Positions 8,080-16,924 of a stretch of 64,000 bases of DNA are shown in pieces. The notes under the pieces are model-generated. The model did no database searches. It was not told where the DNA came from and saw only the letters and a program-made list of their open reading frames with translations. Positions within the stretch are counted from its first letter, which is position 1, and the number at the start of each line of letters is the position of its first letter. Source of the DNA: Bacteroidia bacterium (lineage in GTDB: Bacteria; Bacteroidota; Bacteroidia; B-17B0; Aurantibacillaceae); contig JAOAIP010000035.1 in NCBI GenBank assembly GCA_026414605.1, positions 1 through 64,000 of the forward strand, read 5' to 3'. The translations under genes were made by a program, and so were the position numbers.

Positions 8080-9486
8080 TTATGAAGCACAACTTGTTTC
8101 TACGATATTGACATTTTCTTGCTGTGCAATAGCAGAAAATCCACCTTTGACATCTGTGATATTTTCTATGCCATTCTTTTTGAGAATACTGCAAGCAATC
8201 ATACTTCTGTAGCCACCTGCACAGTGAATGTAGTATTTTTCATTATTTGAAAAATCACTTAAATGTTTTTGAATAAAATCTAATGGGATATTTTTTGCTT
8301 TTTCAAGATGCGATCTTTCATATTCTGTGGGCTTGCGAACATCAATTACATTTATATCTTCTACATTGTATCTCTTTACAAACTCAGCAGCATCTATTTG
8401 ATGAATGTCGGCTAATTTTTCACCTGCATTTTTCCAAGAACTAATACCACCTTCTAAGTATCCAAGACAATTTTCATATCCTACTCTTGCTAAACGAATA
8501 ATTGTTTCTCTTTCTCTTCCTTCAGGTGTTACAATTAAGATAGGGGTATTTAAATCTTCAATCAATGCTCCTACCCATACTGCAAAAGGTCCGCCATCTA
8601 ACCCGATGTTTATAGAACCGGGAATATGACCCGCTGCGAACTCCTGGGAAGAACGTACATCTAAAACAAGGGCACCTGTTTTCATTTTTTCTTTGAACTC
8701 ACTTACAGATAATGGAATGTACTCTCTTTCTAAAACTACATCAATGCTTTCATATCCCAATTTGTTCAGTAAAGCGTTTTTTGGGAAATATTGTGGTGGT
8801 GGTAAAAGACCTGTAGTGGCTTCTTTTACAAATTCTTCTTTGGATATGTTTTGTAATGCCCAATTTTTTTTCTTTTGATTACCCAATGTATCAAAGGTTT
8901 CTTTTCCGATATTTTTTCCACAAGCAGATCCAGCACCGTGTCCGGGGTATACAATGATATCATCAGGGAGTGGCATAATTTTATTTCTCAACGAATCATA
9001 AAGTAAACTTGCTAATTCTTTTTCAGTAAGATTGCCTTTTACTGCAAGGTCAGGTCTTCCTACATCGCCAATGAATAAGGTGTCTCCTGTAAAAATATAA
9101 CGTGGTTTTCCTTCTTCATCAATCAAAAGATAAGTAGACGATTCTAATGTATGCCCAGGCGTGTGTAATACTTTAATAGTAATATCTCCGATTTTGAATT
9201 CTTCACCATCTTTGGCAATGTAAGCATCAAAATTGGGTTCAGCCATTGGGCCATATACAATTTGAGCACCTGTTTTTTTAGCCAAGTCCAAATGCCCACT
9301 CACAAAGTCAGCGTGAAAATGGGTTTCAAATACATACTTGATTTTAGCACCGCGTTCTTTGGCTTTTTGAATGTATGGATCCACTTCTCTTAATGGATCA
9401 ATGATGGCGGCTTCGCCATTGGATTCAATGTAATAAGCGGCTTCTGCTAAGCAGCCCGTGTACATTTGTTCTACATAGTGTTTCAT
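8080..9486 (-). CDS. CstB-like persulfide dioxygenase-sulfurtransferase (metallo-beta-lactamase + two rhodanese domains)
   Basis: 468 residues in three domains. The MBL-fold persulfide dioxygenase (about 1-240) has THFHADFVSGH at residues 55-65, HTPGHT, FTGDTLFIGDVGRPD and VYPGHGAGSACG. A first rhodanese domain (about 255-350) has VTPEGRE where the active-site Cys loop should be, so it is catalytically dead. The second rhodanese (about 365-460) has an intact loop, IHCAGGYRSM. This PDO/pseudo-rhodanese/rhodanese order is that of staphylococcal CstB, which oxidises persulfides and forms thiosulfate. The start is 17 bp downstream of the tauE stop. Context (ArsR repressor, TauE exporter, rhodaneses) supports sulfide/persulfide detoxification. 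Confidence 0.88.
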   Translation of the reverse strand: MKHYVEQMYTGCLAEAAYYIESNGEAAIIDPLREVDPYIQKAKERGAKIKYVFETHFHADFVSGHLDLAKKTGAQIVYGPMAEPNFDAYIAKDGEEFKIGDITIKVLHTPGHTLESSTYLLIDEEGKPRYIFTGDTLFIGDVGRPDLAVKGNLTEKELASLLYDSLRNKIMPLPDDIIVYPGHGAGSACGKNIGKETFDTLGNQKKKNWALQNISKEEFVKEATTGLLPPPQYFPKNALLNKLGYESIDVVLEREYIPLSVSEFKEKMKTGALVLDVRSSQEFAAGHIPGSINIGLDGGPFAVWVGALIEDLNTPILIVTPEGRERETIIRLARVGYENCLGYLEGGISSWKNAGEKLADIHQIDAAEFVKRYNVEDINVIDVRKPTEYERSHLEKAKNIPLDFIQKHLSDFSNNEKYYIHCAGGYRSMIACSILKKNGIENITDVKGGFSAIAQQENVNIVETSCAS

Positions 9487-9503
9487 AATTGTAGTTTTTA
9501 GGG

Positions 9504-10322
9504 TTAATTATTAATTGATTTGTATGTTTCTGTAATAATTGTGCTTAATAAGACAAAAATTAAAAAGTAAGAATAATAATGTTTTAATTGATTGGCTTGC
9601 AAAATTTTATTTAAGTAAGAACCAATAAAGATTCCAATAATTGCAAAAATGATAAAAAGAGTTATCATTAAAAAGTGTTCGCTTTGGATATTATTTCTAT
9701 TAATAATAGTTCCTACTAATGCATTAGCAGTAATAACAAATAATGATGTGCCTGTGGCGATTTTAATAGGCAACCGAAATAAGAGTACTAATGCAGGTAC
9801 AATGATAAAACCACCACCAGCACCAATACTTGCAGATAAAATACCGACTGCAAATGAATAAGAAAGGTATTTGATAATGTTATTCCCATTAAATTTATTT
9901 TCTTGAACAGTAGAAGAATTATCTGTTTTAGCGGATGAAATCATTTTGTAAATGGTATAAGAAAGAGTGATTACAAAAATGGTCATCAATAGACGATCGC
10001 GTGTATAAATAAAATTTCCGGCATTAAAAATTTGTTCGGGGATAGAAGGAATAATAATTTGCTTTGTGATATAAAATGCTAAAAGTACAGGTGGTGTAAA
10101 AATCAATGCTGTTTTAAAATCTACTTCTTTGTCTTTAAGGTATTTTAATACTCCTGAAAGTGCTGCTACACCTACTATTAAGAGTGAATATACACTGGCT
10201 TGTTGTGGAACAATACCCATAAAATAAACCAGTATAGGAAAAGATATAATGGCACCACCCGCACCAAATAGCCCTAAGACCACGCCTACGAACATTCCTA
10301 ATATGTATCCTATGATAAGCAT
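9504..10322 (-). CDS. TauE/SafE-family sulfite/anion exporter
   Basis: 272 residues with about eight hydrophobic segments arranged as two repeats. The family's glycine-rich signatures occur near each half's start (GLFGAGGAIISFPILVYFMG and SIGAGGGFIIVPALVL). The family exports sulfite, sulfoacetate and related anions. In cst-type operons it is co-transcribed with persulfide dioxygenases and probably removes sulfite or thiosulfate. The start lies 4 bp after the ArsR stop and the stop 17 bp before the dioxygenase, so it is operonic. Confidence 0.9.
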   Translation of the reverse strand: MLIIGYILGMFVGVVLGLFGAGGAIISFPILVYFMGIVPQQASVYSLLIVGVAALSGVLKYLKDKEVDFKTALIFTPPVLLAFYITKQIIIPSIPEQIFNAGNFIYTRDRLLMTIFVITLSYTIYKMISSAKTDNSSTVQENKFNGNNIIKYLSYSFAVGILSASIGAGGGFIIVPALVLLFRLPIKIATGTSLFVITANALVGTIINRNNIQSEHFLMITLFIIFAIIGIFIGSYLNKILQANQLKHYYSYFLIFVLLSTIITETYKSINN

Positions 10323-10326
10323 TTTA

Positions 10327-10632
10327 TTAATCTAAAGCAGTTTCAATACAAGTTAATACGCTTAGTACTTTTTTACTCTTTAATGAATAATACATATTTC
10401 TCCCATCTCTTCTGCATTCTAAGATATTTCTATCTTTTAATAAATTTAAATGATGTGACACAACGGCTTGTTCTAATTGTAATTCATTTTGAAAATCTGT
10501 AACGTTCATTTCTTTTTGTGTCTTTAGTAATGCAATAATGTACAAGCGGATAGGATGTGCTAATGCTTTGATTTTTTCTGATGCCTCTACCCATTCGGGG
10601 GCTAAATAAGGGGCTTGGGTTTTTGTAATCAT
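10327..10632 (-). CDS. ArsR-family transcriptional repressor, probable sulfide/persulfide-responsive
   Basis: 101 residues from the ATG at 10630-10632 (MITKTQAPYLAPEWVEASEK). A winged helix is clear: ALAHPIRLYIIALL, then the recognition helix LEQAVVSHHLNLLKDRNILE and the wing RRDGRNMYYSL. Upstream start codons to 10695 would translate promoter sequence and were rejected. Two Cys residues are visible, one just before the wing (ILECRRDG) and one in the last helix (LTCIETALD). The second matches the region used by SqrR/BigR-type persulfide sensors; the first is not in their usual helix. It is the first gene of the sulfur operon and has a perfect inverted repeat in its own promoter. Confidence 0.88.
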   Translation of the reverse strand: MITKTQAPYLAPEWVEASEKIKALAHPIRLYIIALLKTQKEMNVTDFQNELQLEQAVVSHHLNLLKDRNILECRRDGRNMYYSLKSKKVLSVLTCIETALD

Positions 10633-10663
10633 AATTTTTATTTTTAGTTTTAATTTGACGATG

Positions 10664-10695
10664 CAAATATACATATAAATATATGTATATGTCAA
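10664..10695 (-). promoter_or_regulatory. Promoter of the sulfur operon
   Basis: On the minus strand, TTG (10693-10695) is followed after 21 bp by TATATTTG (10664-10671). This matches the Bacteroidota TTG/TAnnTTTG pattern. The -7 box lies about 31 bp upstream of the ArsR start codon. Confidence 0.75.
10667..10690. promoter_or_regulatory. Perfect 10-bp inverted repeat, probable ArsR operator
   Basis: ATATACATAT (10667-10676) and ATATGTATAT (10681-10690) are exact reverse complements separated by AAAT. The repeat fills the spacer between the -33 and -7 elements and overlaps the -7 box. A bound dimer there would block RNA polymerase, as expected for an autoregulating ArsR-family repressor. Confidence 0.7.
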
Positions 10696-10846
10696 TATGT
10701 TTATGTGTTTTTTAATAATTTTTAAGAAGTACAGGGTTGTAAGGGCAAAAAATTAACAACTATCTAATTTCACTTATATACATCCATACTATCTTTTGCT
10801 TATATTTGTACGAAGTAATTTTACAAATGTAAAAAATAGATTGAAT

Positions 10847-11359
10847 ATGGATAAAGAAATTGTAAACAAAGTGGCACAAAGTCCTTTGGTGAGTATTGAT
10901 TTAAAAGAATTTTATCCTACTGATTCAGAATATGTATTGGTAGACATCGCAGATTATTTGTATGAACGATTGATATTAAAAGAAAAAGATTTTCGTCAAG
11001 CACTGAAAAATATAGATTATTCAAAATACAAAGACAAGTATGTGGGCATTTTTTGTTCTGAAGATGCAATTATTCCACAGTGGGCGTATTTACTTTTTGT
11101 GATACATCTGCATCCTTTTGCTAAAAAAGTTTTTTGGGCGAATGAAAATGAACTAATACAAAAAATTATTTTACACAAAATAGAATTTTTAGACCTTTCT
11201 AAGTATGAAGATAAACCCGTGGTAATAAAAGGATGTAGTGATGTCAAAATTTCAATAGAAGCGTATATGTTGTTAGTGGATAGATTGATAAATGTAGCCA
11301 AAAGTGTGATGTATGGAGAACCTTGCAGTACAGTGCCTTTGTATAAGAGAAAGGTATAA
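10847..11359 (+). CDS. DUF2480 family protein
   Basis: 170 residues from the ATG at 10847 (MDKEIVNKVAQSPLVSIDLK). It matches the Bacteroidota family DUF2480, a short soluble protein with conserved segments FYPTDSEYVLVDIADYL and VGIFCSEDAIIPQWAYLL, and a C-terminal CS..VPLYKRKV tail. The function is unknown. A -7-like TATATTTG (10801-10808) lies upstream. The stop codon is immediately followed by the stop of the convergent gene (11359/11360), so the two genes abut with no spacer and no terminator between them. Confidence 0.85.
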   Translation: MDKEIVNKVAQSPLVSIDLKEFYPTDSEYVLVDIADYLYERLILKEKDFRQALKNIDYSKYKDKYVGIFCSEDAIIPQWAYLLFVIHLHPFAKKVFWANENELIQKIILHKIEFLDLSKYEDKPVVIKGCSDVKISIEAYMLLVDRLINVAKSVMYGEPCSTVPLYKRKV

Positions 11360-12286
11360 TTAATATTTCTTTAAACCATTGCCATTAACTAATTCGTCTC
11401 TTTCGTAGATTTTATCATACTTTTCTTTTCTAATTTCTTTTGTCATTAAATCAGAATCAATTCTCTTTAAGAACTCTTTGAAGTTAGGATTTATCTGTGC
11501 AAGTTTGTTCATAGTATCTATGTCAACATTATCTTTTGATTTTGCAGGATAAATAATTTCAGAAGAATCAGGATCATCAACATCTAATTTCATAATGCCA
11601 ATTCCAAATGAATTTGATAATCGTTTAATTTCTTGCATAAATTCTTCGTCAGTTTCAATGTATGCGGTTACTAAATAACCTTCACTTGCCCAAGAAGAAT
11701 TAGATACTGCCTGAAAGAAAGATTCTCTAAGATTATTAAAATTTAATTCTCTCTTTATTTCATAAGAAAAAAGTTTTATACCTGTATTATTCACGTGTTT
11801 AGAAAATTCTATAATTTCTTCTTCCCAGTTTCCAATTGGAAAATAAACGCCAACCACATCTGGATGTTGCCATTGAGAAAATTTTGATTTAGATGATTCT
11901 TCGTGAGAAATAGTTTTAGTATGAATAAATCCATAATTATAAACATAATAGGAAAGATATTTATGCAAATCCTTTTCTTTAAATTTGAATGAATCAGATT
12001 CGGAAGTATTGAGATTGTTTATTAAAACATTTATGTCTTTTTTATTTAATAAATCTTTTAGAAAAAATCTTATGGGCTTGCTATCCTTTATTTTAATAAA
12101 TTTTGAAGAAGGATTTTCTCTAATATCAACATAAATTCTTGCAGCAATAGTATTAATTGGAGTTTTACCTATAGAGTTTAACTTTTTATGGTATCCTTTT
12201 GATTTTCCAATTTCCCAAATTTCACTTACTGTTAATGGTTTATTTACATCTCTAAGTACTCTTTCTGCAAGTTCAAGAAATGTCAT
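11360..12286 (-). CDS. HARE-HTH domain protein with PD-(D/E)XK-like C-terminal domain
   Basis: 308 residues from the ATG at 12284-12286. The N-terminus (about 1-75; FLELAERVLRDVNKPLTVSE, KTPINTIAARIYVDIRE) is a HARE/HB1-ASXL-type winged helix, a domain often attached to restriction and DNA-repair enzymes. Further on, HPDVVGVYFP (Asp143) and LFSYEIKREL (Glu176-x-Lys178) have the spacing of a PD-(D/E)XK nuclease core, with the helix LRESFFQAVSNSSWA after it. The reading is that of an uncharacterised COG2958-like nuclease or DNA-binding protein. No methyltransferase is adjacent. The nuclease assignment is inferred from motif spacing. Confidence 0.75.
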   Translation of the reverse strand: MTFLELAERVLRDVNKPLTVSEIWEIGKSKGYHKKLNSIGKTPINTIAARIYVDIRENPSSKFIKIKDSKPIRFFLKDLLNKKDINVLINNLNTSESDSFKFKEKDLHKYLSYYVYNYGFIHTKTISHEESSKSKFSQWQHPDVVGVYFPIGNWEEEIIEFSKHVNNTGIKLFSYEIKRELNFNNLRESFFQAVSNSSWASEGYLVTAYIETDEEFMQEIKRLSNSFGIGIMKLDVDDPDSSEIIYPAKSKDNVDIDTMNKLAQINPNFKEFLKRIDSDLMTKEIRKEKYDKIYERDELVNGNGLKKY

Positions 12287-12414
12287 AGATTTTGTTTTAT
12301 ATGCTGCTAATATAAGCAATAATAATGATTGTTGATTTCATCTATATAAAATTCTTATTTATCCCTCAATAAACGAAAAAACTTATGTATGTTTGCAATG
12401 TCAAAATAGTAATA

Positions 12415-13077
12415 ATGTTCAAAAAAGCATTGATAAATATCTTATTCATTTTTGCTGCTATTAATGTTTTTGCTCAAAAAAATTATTCTTTTCAAATAGC
12501 CCTATTAAAATACAATGGTGGCGGCGATTGGTATGCGAATCTTGAAACTTCTTTGCCTAACCTAATTCAATTTTGTAATAAAGAATTAAAAACCAACATT
12601 CATCCTGATCAAGCCATTGTGGATCCCTCTTCTCGGGATATTTTCAAATATCCCTTTGTTCACATTACAGGGCACGGAAATATCATTTTTTCAGAAGCCG
12701 AAGCACAAAATCTTCGTAAATACTTATTAGCAGGAGGTTTTTTGCACATCAGTGATAATTATGGCTTGGACAAATACATTCGCAGAGAAATGAAAAAAGT
12801 TTTTCCTGAACTGGAATTTGTGGAATTACCCTTTAATCATCCTATTTATCATCAAAAATTTAATTTTAATGGATTGCCAAAAATTCACGAACACGATAAT
12901 AAACCACCACAAGGATTTGGGCTTATTTATCAAGGAAGATTAGTATGTTTTTATGATTACGAATGTGATCTTGGCGATGGATGGGAAAATCCTGAGGTGC
13001 ATAACGATTCACCAGAAAAACATTTAGAAGCGTTGAAAATGGGTGCAAATATTATACAGTTTGTTTTTACTCAATAA
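12415..13077 (+). CDS. Secreted DUF4159 domain protein
   Basis: 220 residues. A signal peptide (MFKKALINILFIFAAINVFA, cut near AQ) precedes a DUF4159 domain. Landmarks are FQIALLKYNGGGDWYANLET, PFVHITGHGNIIF, LRKYLLAGGFLHISDNYG and the end EALKMGANIIQFVFTQ. The domain resembles a class I glutamine-amidotransferase-like fold and is often found near gliding or MoxR/VWA operons in Bacteroidota; its function is unknown. The start at 12415 was chosen for the signal peptide. A TATGTTTG -7-like box lies at 12389-12396, 19 nt ahead of it. Confidence 0.85.
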   Translation: MFKKALINILFIFAAINVFAQKNYSFQIALLKYNGGGDWYANLETSLPNLIQFCNKELKTNIHPDQAIVDPSSRDIFKYPFVHITGHGNIIFSEAEAQNLRKYLLAGGFLHISDNYGLDKYIRREMKKVFPELEFVELPFNHPIYHQKFNFNGLPKIHEHDNKPPQGFGLIYQGRLVCFYDYECDLGDGWENPEVHNDSPEKHLEALKMGANIIQFVFTQ

Positions 13078-13173
13078 ATAAAGAAAGTGCTGATGGGAAT
13101 GATTAAAATTGTAACAAATTTGTTTTAATAAAAATTATTTTGCAAGTTTGTGCTTCTTAAAAAAACAAAGTGT

Positions 13174-14658
13174 ATGGATATTTTTCGTAAAAAACCTTTA
13201 TGGGCGTATGAAGCAGATAGTAAAAAAAGCGATTTAAAAAGAGTATTAAACAAATGGGCTCTTACTTCTTTGGGAATTGGAGCCATTATAGGTGGAGGTA
13301 TATTTACACTTACAGGAATAGCCGCTAATATCTATGCGGGACCTGCCTTAGCCATTTCGTTTATTATTGCAGGAGTAGGGTGTTTGTTTGCTGCATTGAG
13401 TTATGCAGAGTTTGCTTCTGTATTGCCCGTAGAAGGGTCTGCTTATGCCTATGCCTATGGTACTATTGGCGAACTCTTTGCGTGGTTTATAGGATGGAAT
13501 TTGATATTAGAATATATGATGGGTGCTACAACGGTAGCAGTGGCGTGGAGTGGTTATTTTGATAAATTATTACATTTGTTTGGTATTAGTATTCCTTATT
13601 ATTTGGTGAATGATTATCCTACTGCCGTAAAAATCGCAGAGCAAATGCATCTGCCAGCCCCATCTTTTTCAGTAAATGTGCCTGCATTTCTTATCTCTTG
13701 GGTAGTTACATTAATTTTAGTAAAAGGTATCAAAGAAGCCGCTAATACCAATAATATCATAGTGATATTAAAAATAGCAGTGGTGTTGTTTGTTATTTTA
13801 GTAGGTGCATTTTATGTCAAAACAGAAAATTGGCATCCATTTATTCCCGAACCTATCAAAGACCCGACAAATGGGGATATTCGTTATGGTTGGCAAGGGA
13901 TATTGACGGCGGCTACCATTGTGTTTTTTGCCTATATTGGCTTTGATGCCGTGTCTACACAAGCAGGCGAAGCCGTTAATCCGAAAAAAGATGTACCCTT
14001 TGCTATTATTGCTTCTTTATTAATATGTACGGCTTTGTATGTGGGAGTATCGCTGGTGCTTACAGGAATGGCAAGGTATGATAAATTAGATTTAAAAGCC
14101 CCTGTAGCATCTGCCTTTGCCGAAGCAGGTATTCCTTGGGCAACGTATTTAATTACAATAGCCGCCACAGCCGGATTGATTTCTGTAATGTTAGTAATGA
14201 TGCTGGGACAAACAAGGATATTTTTAGGAATGGCAAAAGATAAATTGATTCCGCCTTCTCTTTTTGGGGCTATTCATCCTAAATTCAAAACACCTTACAA
14301 AAGTACTTTGTTAGTGGGTGGAATTATTTCAATAGTATCTGCTGTTACACCTATTCAAAATGTTTCTGAAATGACCAGTATGGGAACCTTATTAGCATTT
14401 ACAATGGTATCTATTGCTGTATTAGTTTTACGCTATAAAGAACCCCATTTAGAACGTCCATTCAAGGTAAAAGCATTGCCATTAGTGGCAGGAGGAGGGG
14501 CGTTATTCAATATCGTCTTAATGACACAAGTGCGTAATGAAACTTGGCACGCCTTTATTGTATGGGGGATATTGGGAATTATAGTTTACTTTTTATATGG
14601 CTATAAGCATTCTCGTTTAAACGAATTATCTAAAGAAAACAATCAAGCATCAGCGTAA
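13174..14658 (+). CDS. APC-family amino acid permease
   Basis: 494 residues with about 12 membrane segments. The APC signature GIGAIIGGGIFTLTG lies in TM1 near residue 30, and the conserved FFAYIGFDAVSTQAGEAVNP near TM6-8. It belongs to the cationic amino acid transporter-like subgroup (YfnA/CAT-like, long loop NWHPFIPEPIKDPTNG). It imports amino acids by proton symport; the specific substrate cannot be read from the sequence. The ATG at 13174 gives the usual MDIFRKKPL start of Bacteroidota homologues. Fifteen bp separate it from ccmB, which may be co-transcribed. Confidence 0.92.
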   Translation: MDIFRKKPLWAYEADSKKSDLKRVLNKWALTSLGIGAIIGGGIFTLTGIAANIYAGPALAISFIIAGVGCLFAALSYAEFASVLPVEGSAYAYAYGTIGELFAWFIGWNLILEYMMGATTVAVAWSGYFDKLLHLFGISIPYYLVNDYPTAVKIAEQMHLPAPSFSVNVPAFLISWVVTLILVKGIKEAANTNNIIVILKIAVVLFVILVGAFYVKTENWHPFIPEPIKDPTNGDIRYGWQGILTAATIVFFAYIGFDAVSTQAGEAVNPKKDVPFAIIASLLICTALYVGVSLVLTGMARYDKLDLKAPVASAFAEAGIPWATYLITIAATAGLISVMLVMMLGQTRIFLGMAKDKLIPPSLFGAIHPKFKTPYKSTLLVGGIISIVSAVTPIQNVSEMTSMGTLLAFTMVSIAVLVLRYKEPHLERPFKVKALPLVAGGGALFNIVLMTQVRNETWHAFIVWGILGIIVYFLYGYKHSRLNELSKENNQASA

Positions 14659-14673
14659 GTTCTGAATATTATT

Positions 14674-15327
14674 ATGCAAAGTTTGTGGGCACTCTTAAAA
14701 AAAGAATTTTTATTGGATTTTAGACAAAGTGCAGGTATTACAAGTATTGTAGTGTATTTAATATCTGTATTGTTTTCTACTTCTCTTTTATTTAAAAATA
14801 ATTTTACAGCAGTATCTTATTCTTCTGTGTATTTGATTATTTTCTTATTCAGTGGGTTAATTGCTTCGTATAGAAATTTTACAAAAGAAGAAAATGATAA
14901 TGGATTATTTAATTATATCTATTACTCGCCAGTTCTTTATGTTTTATCTAAAATGATTTATAGTGTTATATTAAATTTGGTATTAGCGTTTATTTTATTG
15001 TTTTTATTTGTTTTATTTAATGGGTCTTTAATTGCTAATTTAGGATTGTTTTGTATTAATCTTTTTGGATTATCAATTGGTATGGGATCATTATTATCTT
15101 TGATGGGTAGTATTTCCAGCAAATCACAAGGAAGTTTCGCATTGATGAGCATTATGAGTTTCCCATTATTATTACCTTTATTGATTATTTCTGCAAAATT
15201 AAGCATTGCGGCTATTCAAGATATACCTTTATCTATGAATTGGAAATACATTATTAGTTTATTTTCCCTTGATGCTATTATTGTGTTATTAGCCCTAGTC
15301 CTTTTCCCACAAATTTGGACAGAGTGA
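14674..15327 (+). CDS. ccmB: Haem exporter subunit CcmB
   Basis: 217 residues with six hydrophobic segments. It starts MQSLWALLKKEFLLDFRQ, the typical CcmB N-terminus, and contains the family stretch LSIGMGSLLSLMGSISSKSQ and FPLLLPLLI. CcmB is the membrane partner of the CcmA ATPase in cytochrome c maturation, exporting haem or releasing holo-CcmE. Other ccm genes are not in the window. The window does encode c-type cytochromes (6244-6879, 23787-25187) that would need this machinery. Confidence 0.92.
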   Translation: MQSLWALLKKEFLLDFRQSAGITSIVVYLISVLFSTSLLFKNNFTAVSYSSVYLIIFLFSGLIASYRNFTKEENDNGLFNYIYYSPVLYVLSKMIYSVILNLVLAFILLFLFVLFNGSLIANLGLFCINLFGLSIGMGSLLSLMGSISSKSQGSFALMSIMSFPLLLPLLIISAKLSIAAIQDIPLSMNWKYIISLFSLDAIIVLLALVLFPQIWTE

Positions 15328-15396
15328 TTTTTTAAAAGATTAAAAACATTCAATCATCAAAAAGTATGGTAGTATAATTTCAAACTAATAACTTCT

Positions 15397-16059
15397 TTAT
15401 TTTTTTGTAATAAGTGTAATGCCATCACGAATGGGCAACAGAGTATAAAAGAAAGCAGGATGTAGTGTAGTTAGATAATCATTAAACTCTTGTAATTTTT
15501 TTGTAACGGGTTCTTTGGCTTCTTCTGATACCAATCCTTTCCACAATGTGTTATCTACTAATAGCCAAGCATTTTCATTTAATAATGGCAAAAGTAAATC
15601 TACATATTCAATGTATCGTTCTTTATCTGCATCAAGATATATTAAATCAAACTTCTCTTGAAGTTGTTGCACACTTTCTATTCCATCGCCTTGAATGATG
15701 TGTATGTTAGAATAATTATATTGGTTAAAAAATTTTTGTGCAATTTGTACAAATTGAGATTGTTTTTCAATAGTAATTAACTTGCCGTTGCGTTGAAGCC
15801 CTTGGGCTAAACAAACAGCCGAATAACCTGTAAATGTGCCTATTTCAAGGATTTTTTGAGGGTGAATCATTTTTGAAATACTGATTAAAAAATGGGCTTG
15901 AATATGATTGCTCAACATTCTATGGGCGAGGATGTTTTCTTGAGTATATTTTTCAATTTCGTATAGTTCTGGTGGTAATGCAGAAGAATGGTTTAGGCAA
16001 TATCCTTCAATCACAGGATTGGTTATAGGAATTGGGAATATTCGTGGATTTTTAGCCAT
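15397..16059 (-). CDS. Class I SAM-dependent O-methyltransferase (COMT/CCoAOMT-like)
   Basis: 220 residues of the methyltransferase_3 family. The SAM site ILEIGTFTGYSAVCLAQGL is near residue 70 and LITIEKQ follows. The metal/catalytic region FDLIYLDADKERYIEYVDLL and the motif LLVDNTLWKG are present. Such enzymes methylate catechol-like or tRNA hydroxyuridine (TrmR-like) oxygens with Mg2+; the substrate here is unknown. The family-length start MAKNPRIFPIPITNP was kept. It converges with ccmB and diverges from the small gene at 16176. Confidence 0.88.
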   Translation of the reverse strand: MAKNPRIFPIPITNPVIEGYCLNHSSALPPELYEIEKYTQENILAHRMLSNHIQAHFLISISKMIHPQKILEIGTFTGYSAVCLAQGLQRNGKLITIEKQSQFVQIAQKFFNQYNYSNIHIIQGDGIESVQQLQEKFDLIYLDADKERYIEYVDLLLPLLNENAWLLVDNTLWKGLVSEEAKEPVTKKLQEFNDYLTTLHPAFFYTLLPIRDGITLITKK

Positions 16060-16175
16060 TAAATGATGTATTAGTGCTTGTAAAAGTACTAAAAATACTA
16101 CCTTAAAAATGAGGACTTAAAACAGTAATCATTTCTATGGTAAAAAAAACACTATATTTACTACCCAAAAAGAAT

Positions 16176-16565
16176 ATGTACAATAGAAAATTTTATGAAG
16201 CCATTGGGCACGCATTTTATGCAGTAGCACACGCTGACAACAAAGTAAGTAAAGAAGAATTTCAAACACTCATTAAAATTGTTCGTGACGAGTGGGCACC
16301 ATTAGAAAATGAAACGGATGAGTTTGGAGAAGATATTGCTTTTCAAATAGTGGCTGTTTTTGATTGGCTTTCAGAGAATGATGTGAAAGACAAAGAAGCC
16401 ATTCATCACTTCAAAAATTATGTAGAAGAACATCCGAAGTTATTTCATAATGAAAAGATTCAAAAGAAAATTCTATCTACTTGTGAAAAAATTGCAGAAG
16501 CCACACACGGAATAAACAAAAAGGAAAATAAGGTGCTGAAAGAAATTAAATCGTTGATTAAATAA
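16176..16565 (+). CDS. TerB-like small protein
   Basis: 129 residues (from MYNRKFYEAIGHAFYAVAHA; an upstream ATG at 16137 is possible). The helical pattern YAVAHADNKVSKEEFQTLIK resembles the TerB/tellurite-resistance-like fold (small all-helical, DxxxxxEE acidic motif). The end EATHGINKKENKVLKEIKSL repeats that pattern. No ter genes are nearby and the function is unknown. Confidence 0.65.
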   Translation: MYNRKFYEAIGHAFYAVAHADNKVSKEEFQTLIKIVRDEWAPLENETDEFGEDIAFQIVAVFDWLSENDVKDKEAIHHFKNYVEEHPKLFHNEKIQKKILSTCEKIAEATHGINKKENKVLKEIKSLIK

Positions 16566-16645
16566 ACTAACGCATCTTTCGCAAAAATAAACTTATTAGT
16601 CAATTAAATTGATTGTCTCTAAGGGTTATATTGTCTAAAAAAGCC

Positions 16646-16924
16646 CTATTTTTTTTGAACATTTGAAGCGTTGGATCCGTTTGCGTTTTGTTGAGTAACA
16701 GTGGTAGGAGGTGGAGGTACATACGCCCCCGACTTAATAGCACTATCCACGGCTAATTCAGCATCTTTTAATTGTCCATCTACGCTTTTTAAGAGCGTAT
16801 CACTCATTATAATTCCTTTTTGAATAAACTCTTCTTTTGTTTCAGCGGGCTTGCTACAAGATGTAAGCACTATAGATATAACACTGATAAAAAAAATGTT
16901 TTTGAAACCCTTACCTTTATTCAT
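16646..16924 (-). CDS. Small lipoprotein, proline-rich tail
   Basis: 92 residues. The lipoprotein signal MNKGKGFKNIFFISVISIV ends in the lipobox LTSC. A short helical stretch (SDTLLKSVDGQLKDAELAV) follows, then a PPPPTT low-complexity C-terminus with Asn/Gln/Ser. An alternative ATG at 16957 would lengthen the n-region. No family is recognised. Confidence 0.65.
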   Translation of the reverse strand: MNKGKGFKNIFFISVISIVLTSCSKPAETKEEFIQKGIIMSDTLLKSVDGQLKDAELAVDSAIKSGAYVPPPPTTVTQQNANGSNASNVQKK

